A DNA stretch of 6,361 nucleotides from Verrucomicrobiota bacterium (lineage in GTDB: Bacteria > Verrucomicrobiota > Verrucomicrobiia > Methylacidiphilales > Verrucolacustridaceae). The stretch spans positions 1 through 6,361 of the forward strand of contig RGTE01000066.1 in NCBI GenBank assembly GCA_010025475.1, read 5' to 3'. Under the pieces are notes generated by a model, which had not been told where the DNA came from, did no database searches, and was given only the letters and a program-made list of their open reading frames with translations. Both the position numbers and the translations under genes were made by a program. Every line of letters begins with the position of its first letter. The first letter of the stretch is position 1. Shown here piece by piece: positions 1-6,108 of this stretch.

Positions 1-210
1 CAGCCAGACGCCTTTGACGTTGACCTGAAAAATCCGCTCCCACTGCTCGGGGTCGAGATCTTCAAAAGCGGTCAACCGAACTTCGCGAAAGTAAGCTGCG
101 TTGTTGATCAAACCGTCCAATCGGCCGAAGGCTGCAACCGCCTGATCCACGGCTGACCGTGCCCCTGCCCCGGTCGAGACTGCCCCCCCCGCCGCACCGG
201 CCCCTGCCAA
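1..210 (-). pseudogene. Short-chain dehydrogenase/reductase (SDR) fragment, 5'-truncated and running off the left edge
   Basis: Read leftward from base 150, the translation begins VDQAVAAFGRLDG, continues LINNAAY (the SDR NNAG-type motif, bases 94-105) and ends WERIFQVNVKGVWL at the window edge. These are the beta4 and alpha5 landmarks of classical NAD(P)-dependent SDR oxidoreductases. The catalytic Ser and YxxxK would lie beyond the edge. In this family NNAG normally sits about 80-90 residues from the start. Here the frame closes at a TAG at 262-264, and the only in-frame start-like codons are TTG (210) and GTG (150). At least about 35-50 residues, including the TGxxxGIG cofactor loop, therefore cannot be encoded. 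Upstream of base 150 the translation is a Gly/Ala-rich run without SDR character. The oppA start at 217 occupies the place where the SDR head should be. I infer a decayed or rearranged remnant. An assembly junction, or an unusual short SDR-like protein started at 210, are alternatives. Confidence 0.6.
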
Positions 211-216
211 GCCCTG

Positions 217-1800
217 ATGATCTTCCGCCGGGTGCTTCCCGGTTGGCTGGGCCTCTGGGGTCTAACTTTCCTTTCCGGGTGCAACTCGGGCCCGCGGGCC
301 GACCTCGTGATTTGCAATGGGGCCGAACCCCAAACCCTCGATCCCGCCCTCGTCTCCGGGCAACTGGAGGGAAGAATCTGTGCCGCCCTGTATGAGGGCC
401 TGACCCGCCGTGACGCCCGGGGCAAATCCATCCCCGCGGCGGCGGAAAGCTGGTCCGTCTCCCCGGATGGGAAAACCTACACCTTCACGCTGCGACCCGG
501 CCTGAAATGGTCCAACGGAGACCCCGTGACCGCCGCAGATTTTCGTTACAGCTGGTTGCGCGCCCTCGATCCTGTCAGCGCCTCCCCCTACGCCGAAATT
601 CTTTTCTTCATCCGGGGAGCCGAGGATTTTCAGGCCGGCCGGGCATCGGCCGAATCCGTGGAGATTGCCGCCCCGGATGACCGCACCTTGAGGGTGCGCC
701 TAAAAAATCCCGTTCCTTTCTTTCCCTCCCTCATCTCCTTCACCACCTATCTTCCCGTCCACCGGGCAACCGTCGAAAAATACGGCGATCGCTGGACCCG
801 TCCGGAACACTGGGTGGGCAACGGCCCGTATCTGTTAAAAGCCTGGCAGGTCAATGACCGGGTCTCCCTGCAAAAAAACCCCCGGTACCACTCCGCCGAC
901 CGGGTGCGCCTGAACCGGATCGATGCCCTCGCCGTCACCCGGGCCAGCACCGCCTTCAACCTCTACTCCTCCGGCCAGGCCGATGTGCTCCTGGACAAGG
1001 GGCTAATCCCTTCCCTGATTCTGCCCAAGCTCCGCGGCCGCCCCGACTTTCATCCCGCCCCGCTTTTCGCCACCTACTTCTATCGCTTCAACGTGACCCG
1101 TCCCCCCTTCGATAACCCCAAGGTCCGGCGCGCCTTCAGTCTGGCCATCGATAAAGAGGCGGTCGTGGAAAAGATCACCCGCGGGGGCGAACCAATCGCC
1201 CTCTCCCTGACCCCGCGCGGGGTGCCCGGTTACCTTCCGCCCTCCGGCCCCGTCCAGGACACCCTCACCTGCAAAGCCCTTCTCCGCGAGGCTGGCTATC
1301 CCAACGGCGAAGGATTTCCCCGCATCTCCATCCTTTACAACAAATCCGAACTCAACGAACAGATTGCCGTGGAATTGCAAGCCCAGTGGAAGAGAACCCT
1401 CGGGGTCCAAGTGGAGCTGCGTAATCAGGAGTGGGCGACGTACCTTCGCTCTCTCGACACGCTGGATTTTGATATCGCCCGTTCCAGTTGGGTCGGTGAT
1501 TACGATGACCCGCTGACGTTCCTCGACTGCTTTGCCACCGGACGCGGAAATAACCGCACCGGCTGGTCGGACCCCTCCTATGACAACCTTCTCGCCAAGG
1601 CGCAGGCCGAGCCCAACGCCGCCGTCCGCCTGCGCTTCCTGGGCCAGGCCGAGGAGATCCTTATCCTTCAGGCCATGCCGATCCTTCCCCTTTATCATTT
1701 CGTCGGATGCCTGATGTTCGACCCCAAAAAATGGGATGGTCTCCTCCCGAACCTTCTCGATGAGCACCCCTTTTCCGAAATCGGCCCCAAAGGAAAATAG
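217..1800 (+). CDS. oppA: Oligopeptide ABC transporter substrate-binding lipoprotein (SBP_bac_5 / OppA type)
   Basis: This is a 527-residue extracytoplasmic solute-binding protein that would deliver peptides to the permeases encoded next. Residues 1-21 are a lipoprotein signal peptide ending in the lipobox LSGC, so Cys22 is the predicted lipidated N-terminus. Family 5 signatures follow: SPDGKTYTFTLRPGLKWSNG (82-101), GDPVTAADF (101-109), GNGPYLLKAW (201-210) with NPRYH (221-225), and FDNPKVRRAFSLAIDKEAV (298-316). The stretch WVGDYDDPLTFLDCF (425-439) matches the part of E. coli OppA around WCADYNEPTSFL, so Asp428 is the likely ligand for the peptide amino terminus. That favours peptides over nickel, dipeptides or heme, though family 5 specificity is hard to read. 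Length is close to E. coli OppA (543). ATG 217 is chosen because it gives a correct signal peptide. No in-frame ATG precedes it back to a TGA at 154-156, and no good Shine-Dalgarno is visible. It is the first gene of the operon. Confidence 0.9.
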   Translation: MIFRRVLPGWLGLWGLTFLSGCNSGPRADLVICNGAEPQTLDPALVSGQLEGRICAALYEGLTRRDARGKSIPAAAESWSVSPDGKTYTFTLRPGLKWSNGDPVTAADFRYSWLRALDPVSASPYAEILFFIRGAEDFQAGRASAESVEIAAPDDRTLRVRLKNPVPFFPSLISFTTYLPVHRATVEKYGDRWTRPEHWVGNGPYLLKAWQVNDRVSLQKNPRYHSADRVRLNRIDALAVTRASTAFNLYSSGQADVLLDKGLIPSLILPKLRGRPDFHPAPLFATYFYRFNVTRPPFDNPKVRRAFSLAIDKEAVVEKITRGGEPIALSLTPRGVPGYLPPSGPVQDTLTCKALLREAGYPNGEGFPRISILYNKSELNEQIAVELQAQWKRTLGVQVELRNQEWATYLRSLDTLDFDIARSSWVGDYDDPLTFLDCFATGRGNNRTGWSDPSYDNLLAKAQAEPNAAVRLRFLGQAEEILILQAMPILPLYHFVGCLMFDPKKWDGLLPNLLDEHPFSEIGPKGK

Positions 1801-1803
1801 CCG

Positions 1804-2724
1804 ATGCTCAGCTTCGTCACCCGCCGTTTGCTCTCCTCCATCCCTGTGGTGCTAGCCGTTCTCGCTCTTTGCTTCCTTCTCGTCCGGATTGCCCCCGGCT
1901 CTCCTTTTGCCACTGAGCGGGCGCTGGATCCCCGCACCAAGGCGATGCTGGAGGAAAAGTTCGGTCTATCGGGTTCCTTGGCCGAGCAGTTGGTTCGCTA
2001 TGGCGGAAACGTCCTGCGGGGCGATCTTGGCGACTCGTTGAAATTTCGCGGCCGAACCGTCGCTGAAATCATCGGTCAATCCCTTCCCCGCTCACTCCTG
2101 CTTGGCTCCATTTCCTTCTCCCTCGCCCTTGGATTGGGAGTCCCGCTTGGCGCGTGGGCAGCCGCTCACTACGGCAGGAAAACGGACTCGTTCCTCAACT
2201 CCGTGGCCCTGCTCACACTTTCCACCCCCACTTTCGTCCTCGCACCTGTCTCGGTCCTGGTTTTCGCATTCGGACTGAAGCTACTGCCCCCCGCGGGTTG
2301 GGGGACCCTCTCCCAACTGGTCCTACCGGCCATCTGTCTGGCCATTCCCTTCATCGGGGTCTGTGCCCGCCTCACCCGCGGCGGCCTGCTGGAAACCCTC
2401 GGTTCCGACTTCATCCGCACCGCCCGCGCCAAGGGTGTCACGGAAACGAAACTGGTTTATTTGCATGCCCTCCGTCCGGCGGTGCTCCCGCTCGTGGCCT
2501 ATGCCGGCCCCCTCGCCGCCAATATTCTCACCGGCAGTCTCGTGATTGAGGAGGTCTTTGCCGTCCCCGGGATCGGCCAGTTTTTCGTTAACGGCGTCAT
2601 CAATCGGGACGTCTTTCTCGTCTCCGGCGTGGTTCTGGTTTACTGCCTCCTTCTTCTTCTCTTCAACCTCATCGCCGACTGGCTGACCGCCCTGCTGGAT
2701 CCAAGGATCCGCGCCGCTTCATGA
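1804..2724 (+). CDS. oppB: Oligopeptide ABC transporter permease, OppB/DppB type
   Basis: This 306-residue inner-membrane protein is one half of the peptide channel. It has the usual OppB order: an N-terminal helix (about residues 9-28) starting SFVTRRLLSSIPVVLAVL, then the periplasmic segment with APGSP (30-34) and the RGDLGDSL signature (72-79). About five more helices follow from residue 96. The cytoplasmic EAA-type loop is DFIRTARAKGVTETKLVYLH (202-221) followed by RPAVLP; it docks onto the ATPase in this family. VEEVFAVPGIG-like text (IEEVFAVPGIG, 248-258) and the end ALLDPRIRAAS are also typical of the family. Full length matches E. coli OppB (306). ATG 1804 lies 3 bases after the oppA stop, with AAAGGA at 1789-1794 giving a 9-base spacing. 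The stop overlaps the oppC start. Confidence 0.93.
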   Translation: MLSFVTRRLLSSIPVVLAVLALCFLLVRIAPGSPFATERALDPRTKAMLEEKFGLSGSLAEQLVRYGGNVLRGDLGDSLKFRGRTVAEIIGQSLPRSLLLGSISFSLALGLGVPLGAWAAAHYGRKTDSFLNSVALLTLSTPTFVLAPVSVLVFAFGLKLLPPAGWGTLSQLVLPAICLAIPFIGVCARLTRGGLLETLGSDFIRTARAKGVTETKLVYLHALRPAVLPLVAYAGPLAANILTGSLVIEEVFAVPGIGQFFVNGVINRDVFLVSGVVLVYCLLLLLFNLIADWLTALLDPRIRAAS

Positions 2725-3587
2725 AGTTGACCCGTTCAGCCCTCATCCTCCTTGGCCTTCTTGGTCTCCTGCTCTTGGCAGCCATCCTGGGACCGATAGG
2801 GAGCCCCTACGACGTGGGAGAGCTTTCCGACAACCACCTGCTCCCGCCCAGCTCCCATCACTGGCTCGGAACCGATCTACACGGCCGCGACCTCCTTACC
2901 CGTCTGATGTACGGCGCCCGGATCTCCCTGCTGGTGGGTTTCGTCGGCGCCTCGATCAGCCTTCTGGTCGGAGTGGTCTACGGCCTGATCGCCGGCTACA
3001 CAGGTGGAAGGGTCGACAACCTGATGATGCGTTTTGTGGACGTGCTGTACGCCCTGCCCCGGATTGTCCTCGTCATTGTCCTGATCAGCCTGTTCGACCT
3101 GAAACTCAAAGCCATGCTGGACGGAACCCTTTTTGCCCCCTTCGCCACCCATGCGCGTCTCCTCCTGCTTTTTGTCGGTCTGGGCCTGGTCGAGTGGCTC
3201 ACCCTCGCCCGGATCGTCCGCGCCCAGGTTCTCACCATCAAGGAGCGGCCCTTTGTCTTGTCCTCCAGGCTGATTGGCCAAAGCACCCCCGTGATCCTCG
3301 TTCGACAAATCCTCCCCCAGGTCCTGCCCATTGTAATCACCTACCTGACCCTGGCCCTGCCCGCGGTGATTCTTGAGGAGTCCTTCCTCAGTTTTCTTGG
3401 TCTTGGCGTACAAGCTCCGCTCGCGAGTTGGGGGACCCTGCTTGCCGATGGTGCCTCCATGTTGAACCCCGTCGAAACTCCCTGGTGGCTGATCGTCTTT
3501 CCTGCGGCGGTGCTGGTGGGTTGCCTGCTGCTTTTCAACCTGCTCGGCGACCAACTCCGCCGGATGGGTGCTGACGCAGGGCGTTGA
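2721..3587 (+). CDS. oppC: Oligopeptide ABC transporter permease, OppC/DppC type
   Basis: This 288-residue inner-membrane permease is the partner of OppB. It has a first helix at residues 6-24, the OppC signature HHWLGTDLHGRDLLTRLMYG (46-65), and ARISLLVG leading into the transmembrane core. AGYTGGRVDNLMMRFVDVLY (91-110) and ALPRIVLVIV (111-120) come next. The EAA-type coupling loop is RPFVLSSRLIGQSTPVILVR (176-195) followed by ILPQVLP, and EESFLSFLGLGV (219-230) is a strong family match. The usual Ala pair of the EAA loop reads SS here, a mild departure. A hydrophilic stretch at about 126-144 (KLKAMLDGTLFAPFATHAR) lengthens one loop. ATG 2721 overlaps the oppB TGA (ATGA), which implies translational coupling. 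No oppD/oppF ATPase follows, so the energy subunits must be encoded elsewhere. Confidence 0.92.
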   Translation: MKLTRSALILLGLLGLLLLAAILGPIGSPYDVGELSDNHLLPPSSHHWLGTDLHGRDLLTRLMYGARISLLVGFVGASISLLVGVVYGLIAGYTGGRVDNLMMRFVDVLYALPRIVLVIVLISLFDLKLKAMLDGTLFAPFATHARLLLLFVGLGLVEWLTLARIVRAQVLTIKERPFVLSSRLIGQSTPVILVRQILPQVLPIVITYLTLALPAVILEESFLSFLGLGVQAPLASWGTLLADGASMLNPVETPWWLIVFPAAVLVGCLLLFNLLGDQLRRMGADAGR

Positions 3588-3619
3588 CACCGCCCTCCCG
3601 AACTGAATACTGGAAGCCG

Positions 3620-3742
3620 ATGAGATTGATGATCCTGGTCGTGATTCTAGTCGGTCTCTCCTGGTCCTCCGTTCACGCGCATTGCGGGAAGTGCAAAGAG
3701 GACGGCTCGGAGATGATTAAGAAGGCCCGCCAAGTCCGCTAG
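3620..3742 (+). CDS. Small secreted CGKC-motif peptide, function unknown
   Basis: This 40-residue open frame starts at ATG 3620 and ends at TAG 3740-3742. Residues 1-20 (MRLMILVVILVGLSWSSVHA) make a convincing Sec signal peptide with a V-H-A cleavage site. They are followed by HCGKCKEDGSEMIKKARQVR, a 20-residue mature peptide holding one CxxC pair (Cys22, Cys25) and a basic amphipathic tail. It lies 32 bases after oppC on the same strand, with GGAAG at 3612-3616 just ahead of the ATG (3-base spacing, short). It is probably the last cistron of the opp operon. CxxC in an exported peptide could bind metal, carry a disulfide or heme, or be the remnant of a longer thioredoxin-like or cytochrome protein. 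I recognise no family, and a heme CxxCH is ruled out because Lys follows the second Cys. A chance frame remains possible, but a signal peptide with a clean cleavage motif argues for a gene. Confidence 0.55.
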   Translation: MRLMILVVILVGLSWSSVHAHCGKCKEDGSEMIKKARQVR

Positions 3743-3748
3743 CGGGTC
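3724..3748. terminator. Weak hairpin between convergent genes, possible bidirectional transcription end
   Basis: GGCCCGC (3724-3730) can pair with GCGGGTC (3742-3748), with one G-U pair and an 11-base loop. A perfect 10-base palindrome CCGCTAGCGG (3736-3745) competes with this pairing. The hairpin spans the stop codon of the small peptide gene and almost the whole 9-base gap to the sbtA stop. No T-run follows on either strand, so this is not a standard intrinsic terminator. Its placement between convergent genes is the main reason to list it. Confidence 0.2.
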
Positions 3749-3751
3749 GGT

Positions 3752-4723
3752 TCAGCGCAAAAACTTTTCCGCCAGGGGAATCCCCACAAGAATGTTAAAC
3801 GGAAAGGTCAGTCCCAGCGGCATGCCCAGATAGAGCAAGGGCGAGGCTTCGGGGATGGCGTGCTTGATCACGGCCGGCACCGCGATGTAGGAGGCGCTGG
3901 CGGCGAGCACCATCAGGAGCACGCCGTTCCCCACGGAGACGCCGAAGGCCTGACAAAGCCAGAGGGCAAAACAGGCATGAACGAGCGGCCCCACCACTCC
4001 ATACACGACCAGCCGTTTGGGAACTTTTTTCAGATCCTTGAAATGAGCGGCGGTGGCGATGCCCATATCCAAAAGAAAGAACGCCAACATCCCCTTGAAG
4101 ATGTCCCCCGTGAACGGCTGCATCACCGACTTGCCCCCCTCTCCGGTGAAATAGCCCACCACCATGCTGCCGAGGAGAAGGATCTGGGTTCCCTCGGTAA
4201 AGGACTCCTGCAGGACGTGCCGGGGCGAGGCATCGGCAACGGGTGCTTGGGGCCGCCGTTTCGGCGATTGCGCCCGGATCAGATTGGCCATGAAAACGGC
4301 AAAAAGGATGGCGGGTGACTCCATCAGGGCCAGCCCGGCCGACATGTGACCGCCAAACTCAATACCCCGGTTTTCCAGGAACTGCATCGTGGTGATGAAG
4401 GTGACGGCACTGACGGAACCATAAGCGGCGGCCACCGCGGCGGCGTTGAGCGGTGCGATGATCCGTTTCAGCAATCCAAAAGCCGCCAGGGGAACCGTGA
4501 CCGCCAGAAATACCGCCAACCCCAGATCCACCAGAACGGAGGAGTGAAACCCGCTTTGGGCCAGTGAAAAACCACCCTTGAGACCCAGCGCCATCAGCAA
4601 ATACAGGGCCAAAAAACGGGCCATTTGCGAGGGAATGGCCAAATTGGAACGAATCAACCCGGCCCCGACCCCGAGCACAAAGAACAGTATGCTGGGATCC
4701 AGCAGGGCCTTGTTGAAATTCAT
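3752..4723 (-). CDS. sbtA: SbtA-family sodium-dependent bicarbonate transporter
   Basis: This 323-residue inner-membrane protein has about ten hydrophobic segments. The two family hallmarks, in the inverted structural repeats that form the substrate site, are both present. The first is YGSVSAVTF (101-109) with ALMESPAI (132-139). The second is ASASYIAVPAVIKHAIPEAS (275-294), then LYLGMPLGLTFPFNILVGIP (297-316). In cyanobacteria SbtA imports bicarbonate together with sodium for carbon concentration. Outside them its role is likely bicarbonate or related anion supply, which I infer. Synechocystis SbtA is about 374 residues. The difference here lies mainly in the central cytoplasmic loop, reduced to roughly residues 150-168 (QAQSPKRR... 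region). No PII-like sbtB lies beside the gene. ATG 4723 is the earliest start because an in-frame TAG sits five codons upstream (4736-4738). GGAAG directly abuts the ATG, a poorly spaced ribosome site. The gene is convergent with the opp operon and divergent from the barrel gene. Confidence 0.9.
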   Translation of the reverse strand: MNFNKALLDPSILFFVLGVGAGLIRSNLAIPSQMARFLALYLLMALGLKGGFSLAQSGFHSSVLVDLGLAVFLAVTVPLAAFGLLKRIIAPLNAAAVAAAYGSVSAVTFITTMQFLENRGIEFGGHMSAGLALMESPAILFAVFMANLIRAQSPKRRPQAPVADASPRHVLQESFTEGTQILLLGSMVVGYFTGEGGKSVMQPFTGDIFKGMLAFFLLDMGIATAAHFKDLKKVPKRLVVYGVVGPLVHACFALWLCQAFGVSVGNGVLLMVLAASASYIAVPAVIKHAIPEASPLLYLGMPLGLTFPFNILVGIPLAEKFLR

Positions 4724-4987
4724 CTTCCGCTCGAACTAGCGGGAATCCCACTGATGCCCAGCCTTTTGCCAAATTCCGCAAAATAAAAAGAAAGAAAAGA
4801 TCCTTGAAGGTTCGAATCTGAATTTTTTTCTGACATTAGGCGAACATCCCCCATCAATTAATCGGGAAAAAGCGTTTCCAATTAACGATATAAGAATTAC
4901 ATTTTTTAAAGTAAAAACTATATATAGTATACATATTTTCAAGTGTCTATTTGTTGTGTTTCTTTTTCTTTTTATTAAAAAGAGGCG
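4724..4987. promoter_or_regulatory. AT-rich divergent intergenic region with candidate promoters for sbtA and the barrel gene
   Basis: These 264 bases separate two divergent genes. Bases 4861-4980 hold only 26 G/C out of 120 (22%), against GC-rich flanking genes. A possible plus-strand promoter is TTTAAA (4905-4910), a 17-base spacer and TATACA (4928-4933); TATAGT (4923-4928) is an alternative -10. A possible minus-strand promoter for sbtA is TTTACT (4915 to 4910), a 17-base spacer and TATATC (4892 to 4887). Each box matches the sigma-70 consensus at only 4 of 6 positions, and in such AT-rich DNA matches arise easily, so the exact boxes are guesses. That both promoters lie in this region is likely from gene orientation. 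GGAAA/TTTCC arms on the minus strand (about 4865-4879, 5-base loop) could form a small hairpin or operator. I recognise no riboswitch. Confidence 0.45.
4917..4928. repeat. Perfect 12-base palindrome in the AT-rich intergenic region
   Basis: ACTATATATAGT is its own reverse complement and lies 60 bases before the barrel start codon. It overlaps the candidate plus-strand -10 region and is followed by GTATAC (4927-4932), a second palindrome. It could be a dimer-binding operator or simply an AT-rich stretch that melts easily. Confidence 0.35.
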
Positions 4988-4990
4988 GTG
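4982..4990 (+). promoter_or_regulatory. Tightly spaced ribosome binding site with GTG start for the barrel gene
   Basis: GAGG at 4982-4985 precedes the GTG at 4988-4990 by only 2 bases, whereas 5-9 is usual. The purine-rich run AAAAAGAGG follows a long T/C-rich leader (4951-4973). The combination suggests weak translation initiation, or that the true Shine-Dalgarno contact differs. It is the only site compatible with the signal-peptide frame. Confidence 0.4.
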
Positions 4991-6106
4991 AATTGGAACA
5001 ACGGGCCACCATGGGCAAAAACCCGAAAATCCTTGGGGACGATCCTCCTTTGGGGGGGTGGAATTCTCTTTTTAAATTCAGCCCAGATCTGGGGACAGAC
5101 GCCCTCTGCCGCGGCAGCCGTCTCCTCCCAGACCCGGCAGGATGCGCAACTCCGTCAGGATTTGAAACAGACGGAATCACTTGGAGGCCCCAAGACGATC
5201 GAAGAGGAATCTGTGACCGCTCGTCCTCTTTCACCGGACATGGGCGACGTCCAAATTATGACCCAGAAAGAGGGAAAACCCTGGTTCTTTTTGACGGTGG
5301 ATACCCAAGCTTTTTACAACAGCAATGTTCTCTACGCCTCGTCGGTCAGCTCCACGTTTGCTGCCTGGCAAATCATCACCACCCCGGAAATCGGATTCGC
5401 CCCGAAAATTCAGGATGAGCAGTACTCCATGTTTTTTCCCCGAGGAGGATTCCGTTACCAGTTTTACACCTATGCCCAGGCGGAACCAGGCCCTCCGGAC
5501 TTCAACGAGAAAGGCATTTCAAGTAACAACTTCCAAGTAGCCAACCCCTACGGCTCCTTGGGTTGGGCGTTCTCCGAAGACCTTTACCTCGAGTTTTCCG
5601 TTCAGGCTAACATCTACGAAGGAACCGGCAGGAATTGGTCGAGCTGGGACAATTTTCTCAGCGAATACCCGTTTGCCTGGCAGGCCACTTGGTTCAAAAA
5701 CTTTGCCGAAATTCAGTCTGTTTCGGTCACCGCACGGACCTCCTATGTGTTGGCGGATCCCACCAATTTTTCACGGACGGACAATAATCTTACTTTTGCC
5801 TGGGTCACAAACCCCATGCGCGAGTTAAACACACAAATCTATGCAAGTTTTCGATTAGCAAAATATACAGGCCTCCAACCCGGCACCAGCCCTGATACCC
5901 CTCCATCGGAAAAACAATTTAATAATTACGACCGTCTGGACATCCAGCAGACGTACGGGGCATCGGTGACTTGGTCCCCCATCGAATATCTCTCCCTGCG
6001 CGCCTTTGTGAGTTGGACCAAAAGCGATAGCACCCAGGTCGAGGAAACCGGCACGTTTGAAGCCTTCAACGCCGGTACCGGTCTGAACCTGATTTACCGT
6101 TTCTAA
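4988..6106 (+). CDS. Outer-membrane beta-barrel protein, function unknown
   Basis: This is a 372-residue exported protein. Residues 1-10 form a short lead, 11-14 a basic region (KTRK), and about 16-30 a hydrophobic core (LGTILLWGGGILFLN). Cleavage is likely near Gly36 (IWG then QTPS). Residues 37-95 are polar, Ala/Gln-rich and probably periplasmic or flexible. From about 99 to the end, alternating aromatic and polar strands (FFLTVDTQAFYNSNVLY, GGFRYQFYTYAQA, DLYLEFSVQANIY, NTQIYASFRLAKY, LSLRAFVSWTKS) suggest a barrel of perhaps 12-14 strands. The protein ends GLNLIYRF, and a terminal Phe is the usual BAM recognition signal. GTG 4988 is chosen because an in-frame TAA lies at 4976-4978 and the basic part of the signal peptide needs this frame. 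The ATG at 5011 is in another frame. GAGG (4982-4985) is only 2 bases from the GTG, which is unusually close. The substrate or function is not recognisable. Confidence 0.85.
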   Translation: MNWNNGPPWAKTRKSLGTILLWGGGILFLNSAQIWGQTPSAAAAVSSQTRQDAQLRQDLKQTESLGGPKTIEEESVTARPLSPDMGDVQIMTQKEGKPWFFLTVDTQAFYNSNVLYASSVSSTFAAWQIITTPEIGFAPKIQDEQYSMFFPRGGFRYQFYTYAQAEPGPPDFNEKGISSNNFQVANPYGSLGWAFSEDLYLEFSVQANIYEGTGRNWSSWDNFLSEYPFAWQATWFKNFAEIQSVSVTARTSYVLADPTNFSRTDNNLTFAWVTNPMRELNTQIYASFRLAKYTGLQPGTSPDTPPSEKQFNNYDRLDIQQTYGASVTWSPIEYLSLRAFVSWTKSDSTQVEETGTFEAFNAGTGLNLIYRF

Positions 6107-6108
6107 CC

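Noticed and set aside
1003..1767. Long minus-strand open frame opposite oppA
   Set aside because: It is a shadow of GC-rich codon bias: the oppA frame has family motifs along its full length, while the opposite frame is Gly/Glu-rich without any.
2697..2710. GGATCC-AA-GGATCC double palindrome before oppC
   Set aside because: It encodes the OppB C-terminal Asp-Pro-Arg codons and has no sign of regulatory use; two restriction-type hexamers in GC-rich coding DNA are unremarkable.
2877..3590. Long minus-strand open frame opposite oppC, rich in Gln/Asp/Gly
   Set aside because: Its composition is the reverse complement of hydrophobic transmembrane codons, and oppC is unambiguous on the other strand.
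3774..3784. GGGGAATCCCC inverted repeat near the sbtA 3' end as a terminator for the opp operon
   Set aside because: It lies inside sbtA coding sequence, the loop is very short and no T-run follows.
4809..4818. GGTTCGAATC, identical to the T-loop consensus of tRNA genes, possibly an integration-site remnant
   Set aside because: The five bases on each side do not pair into a T-stem (GAAGG against CTGAA), there is no acceptor stem or CCA context, and no integrase or second copy is in view.
4736..4942. Minus-strand open frame of 68 codons upstream of and in the same frame as sbtA, a possible leader peptide
   Set aside because: It lies in the AT-rich island and its Ile/Phe/Leu/Lys-rich N-terminus is what such DNA gives by chance. 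There is no ribosome site, and the same strand probably holds the sbtA promoter.
4951..5418. Alternative plus-strand frame overlapping the start of the barrel gene, including ATG 5011
   Set aside because: It has no signal peptide or domain character and runs wholly over the first part of the barrel gene, whose frame shows the signal peptide and strand pattern.
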